Origin: Devosia sp. LC5
Lineage (GTDB): Bacteria > Pseudomonadota > Alphaproteobacteria > Rhizobiales > Devosiaceae
NCBI RefSeq assembly: GCF_000735585.1
Contig: NZ_JNNO01000046.1
Span: 1-64,000 of the forward strand
Direction: 5' to 3'
DNA: 64,000 nucleotides
Position numbers and translations under genes: made by a program. Positions 1-9,493 of the stretch are shown here, piece after piece (position 1 is the first letter of the stretch; every line of letters begins with the position of its first letter). Below the pieces are notes generated by a model, which saw nothing but the letters and a program-made list of their open reading frames with translations, searched no databases and was not told the origin of the DNA.

Positions 1-150
1 TGGAGCGGGGGCGGGGGGCGGGGGGGGGTGTGCATTAAGCACCGCAGGATGGTCGTGATGGTGGAGGTTTTGAGTGTTTCGTCGCGATGGGGGGGGGGCA
101 GGGGGGGTGTGGGGCGGATAGTTGGTTATTGTTGTTAGGGGGGGGTTTGA
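1..150. repeat. G-tract-rich low-complexity left edge
   Basis: The first 150 bases carry repeated runs of G on the plus strand: nine at 20-28, ten at 89-98, seven at 101-107 and eight at 138-145. No open frame with protein-like composition crosses it. Such runs could form G-quadruplexes, or they could mark a poorly resolved contig end; the sequence alone does not decide. Confidence 0.7.
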
Positions 151-191
151 AGCCGCCTGCCGCCGCCACCACCCGCCGATGCCCTGGCTCA

Positions 192-309
192 CCTCGCCCC
201 TCAGGGGAGAGGTCGGCGCGTAGTGCCGGGTGAGGGGTGCGATGCTGCCGCGGGGGTGATGTCCGAGCATCGCACCCCTCACCCTGGCCCTCTCCCCTGA
301 GGGGCGAGG
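192..309. repeat. Dispersed inverted repeat, family 1, copy 1
   Basis: A long imperfect palindrome. The left arm begins CCTCGCCCCTCAGGGGAGAGG and runs to GGTGCGATGCT; the right arm runs from AGCATCGCACCCCTC to CTCTCCCCTGAGGGGCGAGG. Each outer end also contains a small hairpin (CCCCTCAGGGG). Close relatives lie at 17082-17200 and 25602-25721. It is non-coding and could fold into a very stable cruciform or RNA hairpin. Confidence 0.85.
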
Positions 310-701
310 GGACGATAGAGCACCGCGATCAGAGGATATGCGATGGCCAGCCCTGAGGGTAATGAGGGCCCCAATCCCGCCTCTGCAACCCCGCCATGCA
401 TCGGCAAAACACGAATTGCCTTGCTATTTCAGCTCGCTTCCCCCATTTAGGCAGCATCGTCGCAGCTGGACATTGCCAGCAAGCCTATCAGCGACGGACT
501 TCTCTTCTTATCGATCCTAGCGGTGAGCGGCGAAGTCAGCCCGGAAACAGTATGTCCGGGTTCGAGCCAGCACCCGCGCGATATCTCCCTTTATCGCCCG
601 ATTGCGTTTGTTGACCCTCGCCACCGCAGGTGCGGCTGGCGACATGCGCGCTGCATTGTTCTGCGCGCCGCCATGCGCTTGATGCGCAGAAAGACTAAAC
701 A
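310..701. other. Leader region of the DEAD-box helicase, no gene seen
   Basis: About 390 bases between the repeat and the helicase start. Short open frames exist on both strands but none has a convincing start, ribosome-binding site or protein-like composition. It probably holds the promoter and untranslated leader of the helicase; I could not pick a clear -35/-10 pair. A tRNA-like GGTTCGA at about 560 lacks a matching T stem. Confidence 0.5.
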
Positions 702-2234
<1,533 letters not shown>

Positions 2235-2250
2235 GGGGTTTTCGAATTGA

Positions 2251-2287
2251 AAGAAGGGCGGTCCGCGAGGGCCGCCCTTCTTGTTTT
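2251..2287 (+). terminator. Rho-independent terminator after the helicase
   Basis: The stem AAGAAGGGCGG pairs with CCGCCCTTCTT around a short loop and is followed by TTGTTTT. It lies 17 bases after the helicase stop. Confidence 0.9.
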
Positions 2288-2351
2288 CACTAAGCTACCC
2301 ACTCCCACCGGGTCATTCCGGCCTGCGCCGGGACGACTCCGTGGTTTGAAT

Positions 2352-3209
2352 TTACTCTTTGAGCGGCGGTACCATGGTTGAGCGATCCGCCGTGCCCGTC
2401 GGCCCGCCACCGCCGGGCGGGGGACCGCCGGCGCCATCTGGCGGTGGGCCGCCTGCTGGCCTGTCGCCGCCGCCAAAGCCTACAGCGGATTGCGCATTGG
2501 GATCGACGCCCACGATCATGGCGACCAGATATTCCGCCTCCAATTCCTTGACGAAGGCGAAGGCGGCGCGAGTGGATTGGGTGGCTATGCTGTCATTGGA
2601 GTTGAGCGTGTCGCGCTCCTCCCTGCGGTCGTTATAGGGCGCGACGTTGAGATAGATATATTCGCTCAGCGCGTCGGGCAAAAAGATCTGCCCGGTCAGG
2701 ATATTGGTCTGGTCCAGAAACACCTTGAAATGGATATGGGTGGTGCGGCCGCGATACCAGCTGGGATAGACGGTCTCGAATTCGACAATGCCGGTTTCGG
2801 CGGTGAATTGGGTGCCGCGCATGAAGGTTTCGCCGGTCGTATCGACGCTGCCATCATCGCCCTGGCCGGCATAGCCGGAATAGACCCCGCTGGCATCGCA
2901 ATGCCAGATATCGACCCGCGCGCCGGTCATGGGCACGCAAGCGGCATCGACCACTTGCAGCCGCAGGCGCATGGGAATGCCCGGTCGGCCCTCGGTGATG
3001 TCGGCGCGCTCCATGGCCGGGTCGAAATAATAGGGGCCTTCGGTAACCTCCGGGATGATGACGCAGACATCTGCGCCCTGGAGCAGGGCGGCGGTCTGGC
3101 TGGCCGGGGCGGCGGCTTCCTGCGCGAAAGCCGATTGGCTCATCAGCAGGCCGCCCGATGCGGTGACGGCGAGGCCCCGGAAGGCATCGCGGCGATTGAT
3201 TCTGGTCAT
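2352..3209 (-). CDS. Tat-exported intradiol ring-cleavage dioxygenase-like protein
   Basis: A 285-residue protein of the protocatechuate 3,4-/catechol 1,2-dioxygenase superfamily, whose members use non-haem Fe(III) to open catechol rings between the hydroxyls. The N-terminus has a twin-arginine signal (NRRDAF, residues 5-10, then a hydrophobic stretch). The core shows GPYYFDP, the segment VDIWHCDASGVYSGY, and WYRGRT followed by THIHF, giving the expected Tyr and His-x-His iron ligands. From about residue 225 the tail is Gly/Pro rich and low in complexity. Secreted members of this group are often annotated only as dioxygenase-like, so the substrate is unknown. It is separated from otsA by 132 bases and probably has its own promoter. 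Confidence 0.85.
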   Translation of the reverse strand: MTRINRRDAFRGLAVTASGGLLMSQSAFAQEAAAPASQTAALLQGADVCVIIPEVTEGPYYFDPAMERADITEGRPGIPMRLRLQVVDAACVPMTGARVDIWHCDASGVYSGYAGQGDDGSVDTTGETFMRGTQFTAETGIVEFETVYPSWYRGRTTHIHFKVFLDQTNILTGQIFLPDALSEYIYLNVAPYNDRREERDTLNSNDSIATQSTRAAFAFVKELEAEYLVAMIVGVDPNAQSAVGFGGGDRPAGGPPPDGAGGPPPGGGGPTGTADRSTMVPPLKE

Positions 3210-3341
3210 GTAACCCCCTTTTTGCGGTTCTGCCGGATCTCGGATGCTCCGCTCAACGCCGGCCTTGGATATCCTGATAGCGGTTTGTAGCTAGAAAAGA
3301 GCGTTACAAGCCGGAAAGGCGCATGACCATTTGGTGAGCGA

Positions 3342-4754
3342 TCACGCCACCGATGCCAGGTACAGAATATCCCTGGTGCCGCTGCCGGCGGTAGTGGCGG
3401 GGGCGAGGCGATCGAGGAAGCGGGCGGCCCAGGCGTCGACATTGTGTTCGCGGGCGGCCTCCATCAGGGACGTCCAGCGGGCGATGCGTTCGTCGAGTGG
3501 CATGTCGAGGGCGATGCGCAGGGCTTCGGCGGTTTCGTCGGTGTCGAAGGGGTTGACCTCGATGGCGCCGTCGAAAATCTCGGCAGCGCCGGCAAAGCGC
3601 GACAAGACCAGCACGCCCGGGTCCTTGGGGTTTTGCGAGCCGACATATTCGTGGGCCACCAGGTTCATGCCATCGCGCAGCGGGGTGACCAGAGCCACCT
3701 TGGCCAGGCGGTAGAGCCCGGCGAGGCTGGGCTGGCCATAGGCGCGCTTGACATAGGTCAGGGGTTGCCAATCGGGCTCGGCAAAGCGGCCCATCACACG
3801 GCCGCACATGGCGTCGAGCGCGTCGCTGGTTTCCTGATATTCCTTGATCGTGTCGCGCGACGGCGGCGCCACCTGCAGCATATGCACATGGCGGCGGAAG
3901 CGGGCATTGTTGGCGAGCAGCTTTTCATAGGCTTCGACGCGCTGCGGCAGGCCCTTGGAATAGTCGAGCCGATCAACGCCCAGGATCAGCTTCTGCTCGC
4001 GGAGCACCCGCTCCATGCGCTTGACCATCTTGGTCGCGGCGGGGCTGACCGAGAGGCGCGCGAATGCGTCCGGGTCTGAGCCGATGGGGAAGGAATCGAC
4101 CTCGGTGCGGCTGAAATCCACCGATTTGAGCGGATTGCCCGAGAGGGAGGAGGGCGATTGGTGATCGGCGAATTCGGTGAAGGCGGCGACGTCCCGCTTG
4201 GCCTGCATGCCGACGAGGTCATAGCGCGACAGGTCGCGCATCAGATCGTTGTGGTGGGGAATGGCGTAGAGCGCGTCGGAAGTGGGGAATGGGATGTGGA
4301 GGTAAAATCCGATGCGGTTGCGGGCGCCCAGATTGCGCAATTCGCTGGCCAGCGGGATCAGGTGATAATCGTGCACCCAGATCACGTCATCGGGCTTGAG
4401 CAGGGGCAAGAGGGCACGGGCGAATTGCACATTGACGCGGCGATAGCCCTCATACCAATGGGCCTCGATGGTGGCGAGATCGAGCCGCAGGTGGAAACTG
4501 GGCCACAGGATCGAATTGGAAAAGCCGGCGTAATAATCGTGGTGATCGTCGCGGGTCAGATCGATCTGGGCGACCGAGAGGCCATCGATATCTTCGAAGC
4601 GCGCCTCGCGCTCGGGATGTTCCGTCAGCCGGCCGGACCAGCCGAACCAGAAGCCTTCGCGCTCGCTGAGGGTCTTGCGCAAGGCAACGGCCAATCCGCC
4701 CGCGGCGGGGCCTTTTCCCGGCGTGCGATTGGAAACGACGATCAAACGGCTCAT
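3342..4754 (-). CDS. otsA: Alpha,alpha-trehalose-phosphate synthase (UDP-forming)
   Basis: A 470-residue GT20 glycosyltransferase that joins UDP-glucose and glucose-6-phosphate to trehalose-6-phosphate in the cytoplasm. Family signatures are the N-terminal VVSNR, the acceptor-side VWVHDYHLIPL, the nucleotide-sugar segment VDRLDYSKGLPQRVEAYEKLL, and PLRDGMNLVAHEY. Length matches bacterial OtsA. The ATG has an AGGGG upstream. It is the second gene after otsB, 67 bases downstream on the same strand, so the two should be co-transcribed. Trehalose made by this pair normally serves as an osmotic and desiccation protectant. Confidence 0.97.
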   Translation of the reverse strand: MSRLIVVSNRTPGKGPAAGGLAVALRKTLSEREGFWFGWSGRLTEHPEREARFEDIDGLSVAQIDLTRDDHHDYYAGFSNSILWPSFHLRLDLATIEAHWYEGYRRVNVQFARALLPLLKPDDVIWVHDYHLIPLASELRNLGARNRIGFYLHIPFPTSDALYAIPHHNDLMRDLSRYDLVGMQAKRDVAAFTEFADHQSPSSLSGNPLKSVDFSRTEVDSFPIGSDPDAFARLSVSPAATKMVKRMERVLREQKLILGVDRLDYSKGLPQRVEAYEKLLANNARFRRHVHMLQVAPPSRDTIKEYQETSDALDAMCGRVMGRFAEPDWQPLTYVKRAYGQPSLAGLYRLAKVALVTPLRDGMNLVAHEYVGSQNPKDPGVLVLSRFAGAAEIFDGAIEVNPFDTDETAEALRIALDMPLDERIARWTSLMEAAREHNVDAWAARFLDRLAPATTAGSGTRDILYLASVA

Positions 4755-4821
4755 ATGTTTGCCCCTATTTTAGTCCAGACGCCGAACTGCAGCTCCGCAA
4801 GGGAGGTGCAGATCGGGCGTC

Positions 4822-5598
4822 CTAATGCGTCTGTTCATATTCCCGGTCCCGGGCGACGATGTCGCCCAGGCCCTGCAGCAAGGCGTGGACCGAGGCGACA
4901 TTGGCGATGCGCATGCGCGCCGAGGTTTCTCCTTCGCCCAGCTTGATGCCGACGCCACCCAATTCCTGGGCGGCGATGAAGCCGTCTTCGTCGGTGGTGT
5001 CGTCGCCGATGAAGATCGGCAGGCGGCCCAGGAACGGCTCTTCCTGCATGAAGGCGCGCAGGGCGGTGCCCTTGGTCATGCTGCGGGGGCGGGCCTCGAT
5101 GACCATCTTGCCGGCGACCAGGGTGAAATCGGGAATGCCGTTGACGGCTTCTTCCATGGCGTGGCGGCATACATCTTCAAGCTCGGGCGCTTGCCGGTAA
5201 TGCAGGGCCACGGCGCCTTCCTTGGCTTCGAGCACCAGTTCTGGATGGGTCATTACCAGCGGCTCGATGGTGCGGGCAATTTCCTCGGCAGCAAGGATTG
5301 CGGCGGGATCGACGGTTTCAACGAACCCGTCGGCGCGGCGGCGCTGGGTGCCGTGGGCACCGGCAATGGGCAGGGTGAGCGGGGCCAGATATTTGTCGAT
5401 ATCCTCGATCTCGCGGCCGGTGAGGACGGCAAAGGCGCTGTCGAGCTCGCGCGCGGTGCGCTCAAGCTGATGGGCCAGCGATACGGGAACATCGATGCCG
5501 TCCGGCGTTTCGGCCAGTTCGACCAATGTGCCGTCGAAGTCGGTGAAGATGGCCAAACGCGGAATGGCGTGTGGCTCTGCCTGGTCGATCTGGGACAT
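4822..5598 (-). CDS. otsB: Trehalose-6-phosphate phosphatase
   Basis: A HAD-superfamily phosphatase of 258 residues that removes phosphate from trehalose-6-phosphate. HAD motif I is FTDFDGTLVEL near the N-terminus, with catalytic Asp residues, and motif IV is GDDTTDEDGF near residue 205. I chose the ATG at 5598 because GAGG stands just upstream; an in-frame ATG at 5661 would add 21 residues without family character. It is the first gene of the otsB-otsA unit. A family-2 inverted repeat lies about 100 bases upstream, between this gene and the deaminase. Confidence 0.95.
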   Translation of the reverse strand: MSQIDQAEPHAIPRLAIFTDFDGTLVELAETPDGIDVPVSLAHQLERTARELDSAFAVLTGREIEDIDKYLAPLTLPIAGAHGTQRRRADGFVETVDPAAILAAEEIARTIEPLVMTHPELVLEAKEGAVALHYRQAPELEDVCRHAMEEAVNGIPDFTLVAGKMVIEARPRSMTKGTALRAFMQEEPFLGRLPIFIGDDTTDEDGFIAAQELGGVGIKLGEGETSARMRIANVASVHALLQGLGDIVARDREYEQTH

Positions 5599-5693
5599 GA
5601 CGTGCCTCGGAAGGGAAGTATTCTGAAGCATCAACGCATGGTGCGGCGATTGGTTCGGCATGGCAGGTATGTGGGGAAAGCCACATCCCAGCA

Positions 5694-5785
5694 GACCTCA
5701 TCCTGAGCTTGTCGAAGGACGAGGTCGTGGCGGCCAAGCCTCCACTCGCTCGACCTCGTGGTTCGACAGGCTCACCATGAGGTCT
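5694..5785. repeat. Dispersed inverted repeat, family 2, copy 1
   Basis: The left arm starts GACCTCATCCTGAGCTTGTC and contains GAAGGACGAGGTCGTGG; the right arm contains CCTCGTGGTTCGACAGG and ends CACCATGAGGTCT. The arms are largely complementary. Related copies are at 34921-35005 and 38191-38277. Non-coding. Confidence 0.85.
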
Positions 5786-5796
5786 CCCTAATATCC

Positions 5797-6420
5797 TCAC
5801 GCCAGTGGAATACCCTTGTTGCCTTTGTCCTTCTGGTAGGCAGCGGAGAGGTCTGCATAAAGCGCGTTCACGTCGTCGAAGCGGGCCAGCAGGGTTTCGC
5901 GGTGGCCACGGTCGAGGCCCGCGATCATGCGGGCGATGCTGTGGCTGGTCCAATATTGATTGGTGGCGTTGTAGAGCGGGCGGTCGGGGGAGACCGTGCC
6001 GGTTTCGGGGTCCGGGGTGGCGTAGACCGCCTTGAGGATCTGGATGTCGTAGGGGATGGCGAAGCTATCGCGGCTGTCTTCGTGGCTGAACAGGAAATAG
6101 AAATTGTCGAAGCCCGACCAGGTGATGCCGGACAGGCACAGCGAGCAGGGCTCGTGGGTGGCGAGAAACAGACAGTCTTTGACGGCGGGGCGCTGGTCGG
6201 CGGGGAGTTCGAAGAAGCGCTTGATGGCATGCATTTCGCCATGCCAGAGCGGGTTTTCGACCTCGTTATTGGTTTCGGCCACGACGACCGAGAGATCGGA
6301 CTTGCGCAGGATGGCCGCCCCGAACAGCTTGTTGCCGCGCGCCACGCCGGCTTGGGTCACAGGGGCGATGTCCTGCTCGATGACGTCGAGGAGGCGGTCG
6401 ATCAGAGCGGCAGAATCCAT
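5797..6420 (-). CDS. Cytidine/deoxycytidylate-deaminase-superfamily deaminase
   Basis: A 207-residue zinc deaminase. The zinc and proton-shuttle motif is HGEMHA and the second zinc motif is EPCSLC, which define the CDA fold. About 90 residues follow the core and include aromatic-rich segments; this tail is longer than in TadA-type enzymes. The substrate cannot be read from the sequence. Position between purine-catabolism genes and trehalose genes allows a purine-related base or nucleoside, but that is inference. The start at 6420 follows the YbaY/META gene by 10 bases on the same strand, so the two are likely co-transcribed. Confidence 0.85.
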   Translation of the reverse strand: MDSAALIDRLLDVIEQDIAPVTQAGVARGNKLFGAAILRKSDLSVVVAETNNEVENPLWHGEMHAIKRFFELPADQRPAVKDCLFLATHEPCSLCLSGITWSGFDNFYFLFSHEDSRDSFAIPYDIQILKAVYATPDPETGTVSPDRPLYNATNQYWTSHSIARMIAGLDRGHRETLLARFDDVNALYADLSAAYQKDKGNKGIPLA

Positions 6421-6430
6421 CTTTAACTTT

Positions 6431-7192
6431 CTATGGTGCGGCGTGCAGTACAACCAGCGAGGTGCCGCCGGCATCGTTGAGGTAGAGGATATTGCCTTTG
6501 ATCTCGTAGCCCGCTGTGGCGGCGAGGGCGGCGAAGAGTGCGGCTTCCTGAGCCATGATTTCGGGGGCGCAGGCCATGCGGGTGCCAGCGACGGGGCCGA
6601 ATTTGAGCCCGCTATCGGCAAAGGCGGCTTCGCTGAAATAGCTGTTGCAACTGCCATGCCCGCCCGCACGGCCTTCGGGGGCGATGGAGAGGGTTGGCAT
6701 GGCCGTGGCCAGAACGGGCGTGCCGCCGATGCTGTCGACGATCCATTCGGTTTCAAAAATGGTGGGCATGATATCGAGCGTGGCGACCGGGTCGGTGGGG
6801 ACGGGAACGGGCTGGACGATAATGGTGACGGGGGCGATGGCTTGCAAATCCACCGGCACAGGAGCGGCGTCGCGGAACACGACGATATCGCCCGAAAGGA
6901 TTTCAGCGGAGAGGCCATAATGTCCGCTCGCAGCGACCACATTGGAGCGCACGTCGAAGGCAAAGGAGAGCGGCACCTGGCCGGGGGCGGCGAGCAGGGC
7001 GGTGGCGCCGGCAATGGGCCTGGGCCCCTCGGCACTGAGCGAGACCAGCGTCACGCGGAGCTGGGCATTTTCCGGCAGGGCGATGCGTTGGCGATAGGTC
7101 ACTTCGCCGGAAAAGGTCAGGTCCTCGGCCGCAATGGCCGAGCCAAATCCGGTGGTGAGCAGCAGCAACAGGGTCAGCACGATCTTGAGCAT
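6431..7192 (-). CDS. Secreted YbaY plus META domain protein
   Basis: A 253-residue exported protein with an N-terminal signal peptide (MLKIVLTLLLLL, cleavage probably after AIAA). Residues about 25-110 match the YbaY-type domain (FSGEVTYRQRIALPENAQ, later VPLSFAFD), a fold of putative envelope lipoproteins. Residues about 145-250 match a META domain (TEWIVDSIGG, HGSCNSYF, GTRMAC), also seen in the heat-shock protein HslJ. No lipobox cysteine is visible, so periplasmic location is more likely than lipoprotein anchoring. The ATG at 7192 has GGGAGG upstream; an earlier in-frame start would precede the signal peptide with charged residues. Confidence 0.85.
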   Translation of the reverse strand: MLKIVLTLLLLLTTGFGSAIAAEDLTFSGEVTYRQRIALPENAQLRVTLVSLSAEGPRPIAGATALLAAPGQVPLSFAFDVRSNVVAASGHYGLSAEILSGDIVVFRDAAPVPVDLQAIAPVTIIVQPVPVPTDPVATLDIMPTIFETEWIVDSIGGTPVLATAMPTLSIAPEGRAGGHGSCNSYFSEAAFADSGLKFGPVAGTRMACAPEIMAQEAALFAALAATAGYEIKGNILYLNDAGGTSLVVLHAAP

Positions 7193-7266
7193 GGTGTCCT
7201 CCCTCTCAAGCAATCGGTCCTCACGTAACGCCTTGGCAGCATTATGGATGCTCGCCCACCGGGGTT

Positions 7267-7767
7267 TCAATCGGCGTGTTTGACGATGAATGGCGCGGGG
7301 TAAAGATATTCTTCCAGATTATTGCCATCGCCGCCGCGATCGACAACGAGGAAATCGCTATCGCGCTCCAGCGGCGTCAGCACGCCATGCCAGGTGTTCA
7401 TCGCGATATTGACGCCCTGGCCTGGCCCGGTGAGGAAGGCGCGGGGCGCGCCCGGTACACCGTCCATGTCAGGCGCGACGACGACGAGGAAGGGACGTTC
7501 CGAGAGGGGATAAAAGGCCTGGCTGCCCAGGGGGTGGCGCTCGACCAGCTTGAGGCTGAGCGGAATGGCATAGGGCTGGCCACGGAAGATTGAGATCAGG
7601 GGGCGGGGATTATCGCCGCCCAATTGCACATTGGCCAGGTCGTGGAAGCGCTCGGTCATGCCCGCATTGATCGGGTAATGATGGGCGCCCGCGGTCTGGA
7701 TCACCTGGCCGAAGGGGGCGAAAGCCTCCACCGTCAGCGGCTCAATGAAAATGGCCTGCTCGCTCAT
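7267..7767 (-). CDS. allA: Ureidoglycolate lyase
   Basis: A 166-residue cupin-like enzyme that splits ureidoglycolate into glyoxylate and urea, the last step of allantoin breakdown. Family features are FGQVIQ near the start, the central ISIFRGQPY, HPLGSQAFYPL, and NIAMNTWHGVLTPL. The ATG at 7767 overlaps the preceding stop by one base (TGATG), so it is translationally coupled to the ureidoglycine aminohydrolase. Glyoxylate released here can be taken up by malate synthase G at 25782-27938. Confidence 0.95.
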   Translation of the reverse strand: MSEQAIFIEPLTVEAFAPFGQVIQTAGAHHYPINAGMTERFHDLANVQLGGDNPRPLISIFRGQPYAIPLSLKLVERHPLGSQAFYPLSERPFLVVVAPDMDGVPGAPRAFLTGPGQGVNIAMNTWHGVLTPLERDSDFLVVDRGGDGNNLEEYLYPAPFIVKHAD

Positions 7768-8594
7768 CAGCGCAGGCTCAGTTTCATGTGGCGGTTGACG
7801 TCCTTGTAGAGCAGGTAGCGGAACCGGCCGGGGCCGCCGGCGTAGCAGGCCTGGGGACAGAAGGCGCGCAGCCACATGAAATCGCCGGCTTCGACCTCGA
7901 CCCAGTCGCGGTTGAGCCGGTAGACCGCTTTGCCCTCGAGCACGTAGAGGCCGTGTTCCATGACATGGGTTTCCTCGAACGGGATCGAGGCGCCGGGTTC
8001 GAACGTAACGATATTGACATGCATATCGTGGCGCAGATCGGTGGGCTCGACAAAGCGGGTAGTGCCCCAGCGATCGTCAGTGCCGGGCATCCAGCGGATG
8101 GGAGTGTCGCGTTCATTAGCGACGAAGGCGGTGGGTAGCTCGATCCCCTCGACGGCCTCATAGCGCTTGCGCACCCAATGGAAACTGACGGGGGCAGCGC
8201 TCTTGTTGAACAGGGTCCAGGCGCAGCCGGGGGGCAGGAAGGCATAGCCGCCGGTGGTCAGCAGGTGGGATTTGCCGTCGATGGTGAGACTGGCTTCGCC
8301 TTTGACGACGAAGAGAACGCCTTCGGCTGTTGCATCGGGCTCGGGTTTTTCGCTGCCGCCGCCGGGCAGCACTTCCATGATGTATTGCGAAAAGGTCTCG
8401 GAAAAGCCCGAGAGCGGCCGGGCGATCACCCAGGCGCGGGTATCGGTCCAATGGGGCAGATAGCTGGTGACGATATCACGCATCACCCCATGGGGGATGA
8501 CCGCATAGGCCTCGGTGAAGACGGCGCGGCCGGTATGGAGGGCCGTCTGGGCGGGCAGGCCAGCGGACGGAATGGCATAGGGGGAAGTGGTCAA
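7767..8594 (-). CDS. allE: (S)-ureidoglycine aminohydrolase (bicupin)
   Basis: A 275-residue two-cupin protein that releases ammonia from (S)-ureidoglycine to give (S)-ureidoglycolate, normally with a Mn ion in the C-terminal cupin. The N-terminal cupin shows ALHTGRAVFTEAYAVIP; the C-terminal cupin holds the metal region FEETHVMEHGLYVLEG and the tail DFMWLRAFCPQACYAGG. No ATG fits: I place the start at TTG 8594, which has AGGAG seven bases upstream and gives the usual length. A TTG at 8657 would overlap the upstream ArsR gene and lacks a site. It is coupled to allA downstream. The allantoate amidohydrolase that would make its substrate is not in the window. Confidence 0.9.
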   Translation of the reverse strand: MTTSPYAIPSAGLPAQTALHTGRAVFTEAYAVIPHGVMRDIVTSYLPHWTDTRAWVIARPLSGFSETFSQYIMEVLPGGGSEKPEPDATAEGVLFVVKGEASLTIDGKSHLLTTGGYAFLPPGCAWTLFNKSAAPVSFHWVRKRYEAVEGIELPTAFVANERDTPIRWMPGTDDRWGTTRFVEPTDLRHDMHVNIVTFEPGASIPFEETHVMEHGLYVLEGKAVYRLNRDWVEVEAGDFMWLRAFCPQACYAGGPGRFRYLLYKDVNRHMKLSLR

Positions 8595-8653
8595 GTGGTC
8601 TCCTGGCGGCAACGCGGCGTCTGGCTTGACTGGACAGCGCGGCGCCCGCTTCG

Positions 8654-8989
8654 TCAAGAGCGCTCTGGCGCTTCCACCTGCCGTTTGAGCTTGCTCAGCA
8701 TGGCGGCGGCATAGGTGGCGTAGGGGCCGATCCAGCGTTCGTGCAGGGCATGGATGGGCAGGGCATCGAGATGGTTCCAGCGCTCGCGACCGCGCCGTTC
8801 GACGACGATCAGCCCGGCTTCTTCGAGCACCTTGAGATGCTGCATCACGGTGCAGCGGTCGAGCTCGGGCAGCAGGTCGCAGAGCATGCCGGTGGTGCGT
8901 GGCTCGTCCTTGAGCAGATCAAGGATGTGCCGGCGGGCGCGGTGGCTCAGGGCCTTGAAGATGCTGTCGTTTTCGTCTTCAGTTGACAT
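8654..8989 (-). CDS. ArsR-family winged-helix repressor
   Basis: A 111-residue winged-helix regulator: FKALSHRARRHILDLLKDEPRT followed by TGMLCDLLPELDRCTVMQHLKVLEEAGLIVVERRGRERW, the typical HTH and wing. There is no ArsR/SmtB metal-binding Cys box, so it is more likely one of the non-metal members paired with SRPBCC proteins. It is divergent from exactly such a gene at 9041, and a perfect 20-base palindrome (8988-9007) overlaps its own start codon, suggesting autorepression. The downstream ureidoglycine gene follows after 59 bases, so read-through into the allantoin genes is possible. Confidence 0.92.
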   Translation of the reverse strand: MSTEDENDSIFKALSHRARRHILDLLKDEPRTTGMLCDLLPELDRCTVMQHLKVLEEAGLIVVERRGRERWNHLDALPIHALHERWIGPYATYAAAMLSKLKRQVEAPERS

Positions 8990-9007
8990 GTTATATTTTT
9001 ATAACAT
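8988..9007. promoter_or_regulatory. Candidate ArsR operator palindrome
   Basis: ATGTTATATTTTTATAACAT is a perfect inverted repeat with 8-base arms and a 4-base centre. It overlaps the start codon of the ArsR gene and lies 34 bases before the divergent SRPBCC start, the expected place for an autoregulated divergent operator. Confidence 0.75.
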
Positions 9008-9040
9008 ATCGTAAGGGCAGTCAAGCATGAGGAGAGACAG

Positions 9041-9493
9041 ATGGCTTATGATTTCAGGGTCAGCGGGCGCATCGCCAAGCCGGTGCATGAAGTGTTCGAG
9101 GCGGTGGCGGACCCCAAGCAGCTGTCGGGCTATTTCACCACCGGCGGCGCCAAGGGGCGGCTCGAGATGGGAGCGACGGTGACGTGGGACTTTGCCGATT
9201 TTCCCGGGGCGTTTCCGGTGAAGGTGGAGCGGGTCGAGAAAGACAAGGAAATCGTGCTGCATTGGCAGGCGGCCGAGGATGGCGGGCCGGCCTATGACAC
9301 GACGGTCACCATGAGCTTTTCGGGGCTCGATGATGGCCGGACGCTGGTGACCATCGCGGAAAAAGGCTGGCGCGACGGCGATGCAGGGCTCAAGGCGGCT
9401 TTGGGCAATTGCGAAGGCTGGACCGGCATGCTGTGCGCGCTCAAGGCCTATATCGAGCACGGCATCAATCTGCGCGAGGGGTTTTACAAGTGA
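9041..9493 (+). CDS. SRPBCC / AHSA1-family protein
   Basis: A 150-residue START-like fold protein of the Aha1-C-terminal group. It begins with the typical RVSGRIAKPVHEVFEAVADP, then LSGYFTTGGAKGRLEMGATVTW, and ends with GWTGMLCALKAYIEHGINLREG. These proteins bind hydrophobic ligands, but this member's ligand is unknown. Pairing with a divergent ArsR-type repressor is a common arrangement in proteobacteria. The stop overlaps the GTG start of the VOC gene by four bases (GTGA), so the two are coupled. Confidence 0.92.
   Translation: MAYDFRVSGRIAKPVHEVFEAVADPKQLSGYFTTGGAKGRLEMGATVTWDFADFPGAFPVKVERVEKDKEIVLHWQAAEDGGPAYDTTVTMSFSGLDDGRTLVTIAEKGWRDGDAGLKAALGNCEGWTGMLCALKAYIEHGINLREGFYK

Noticed and set aside
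192..309. Possible CRISPR array or rRNA-related repeat
   Set aside because: The element is a single inverted repeat, not a set of short direct repeats with spacers, and it recurs as isolated copies elsewhere in the window.
540..580. tRNA-like GGTTCGA motif
   Set aside because: No complementary T stem, acceptor stem or anticodon arm could be fitted upstream.
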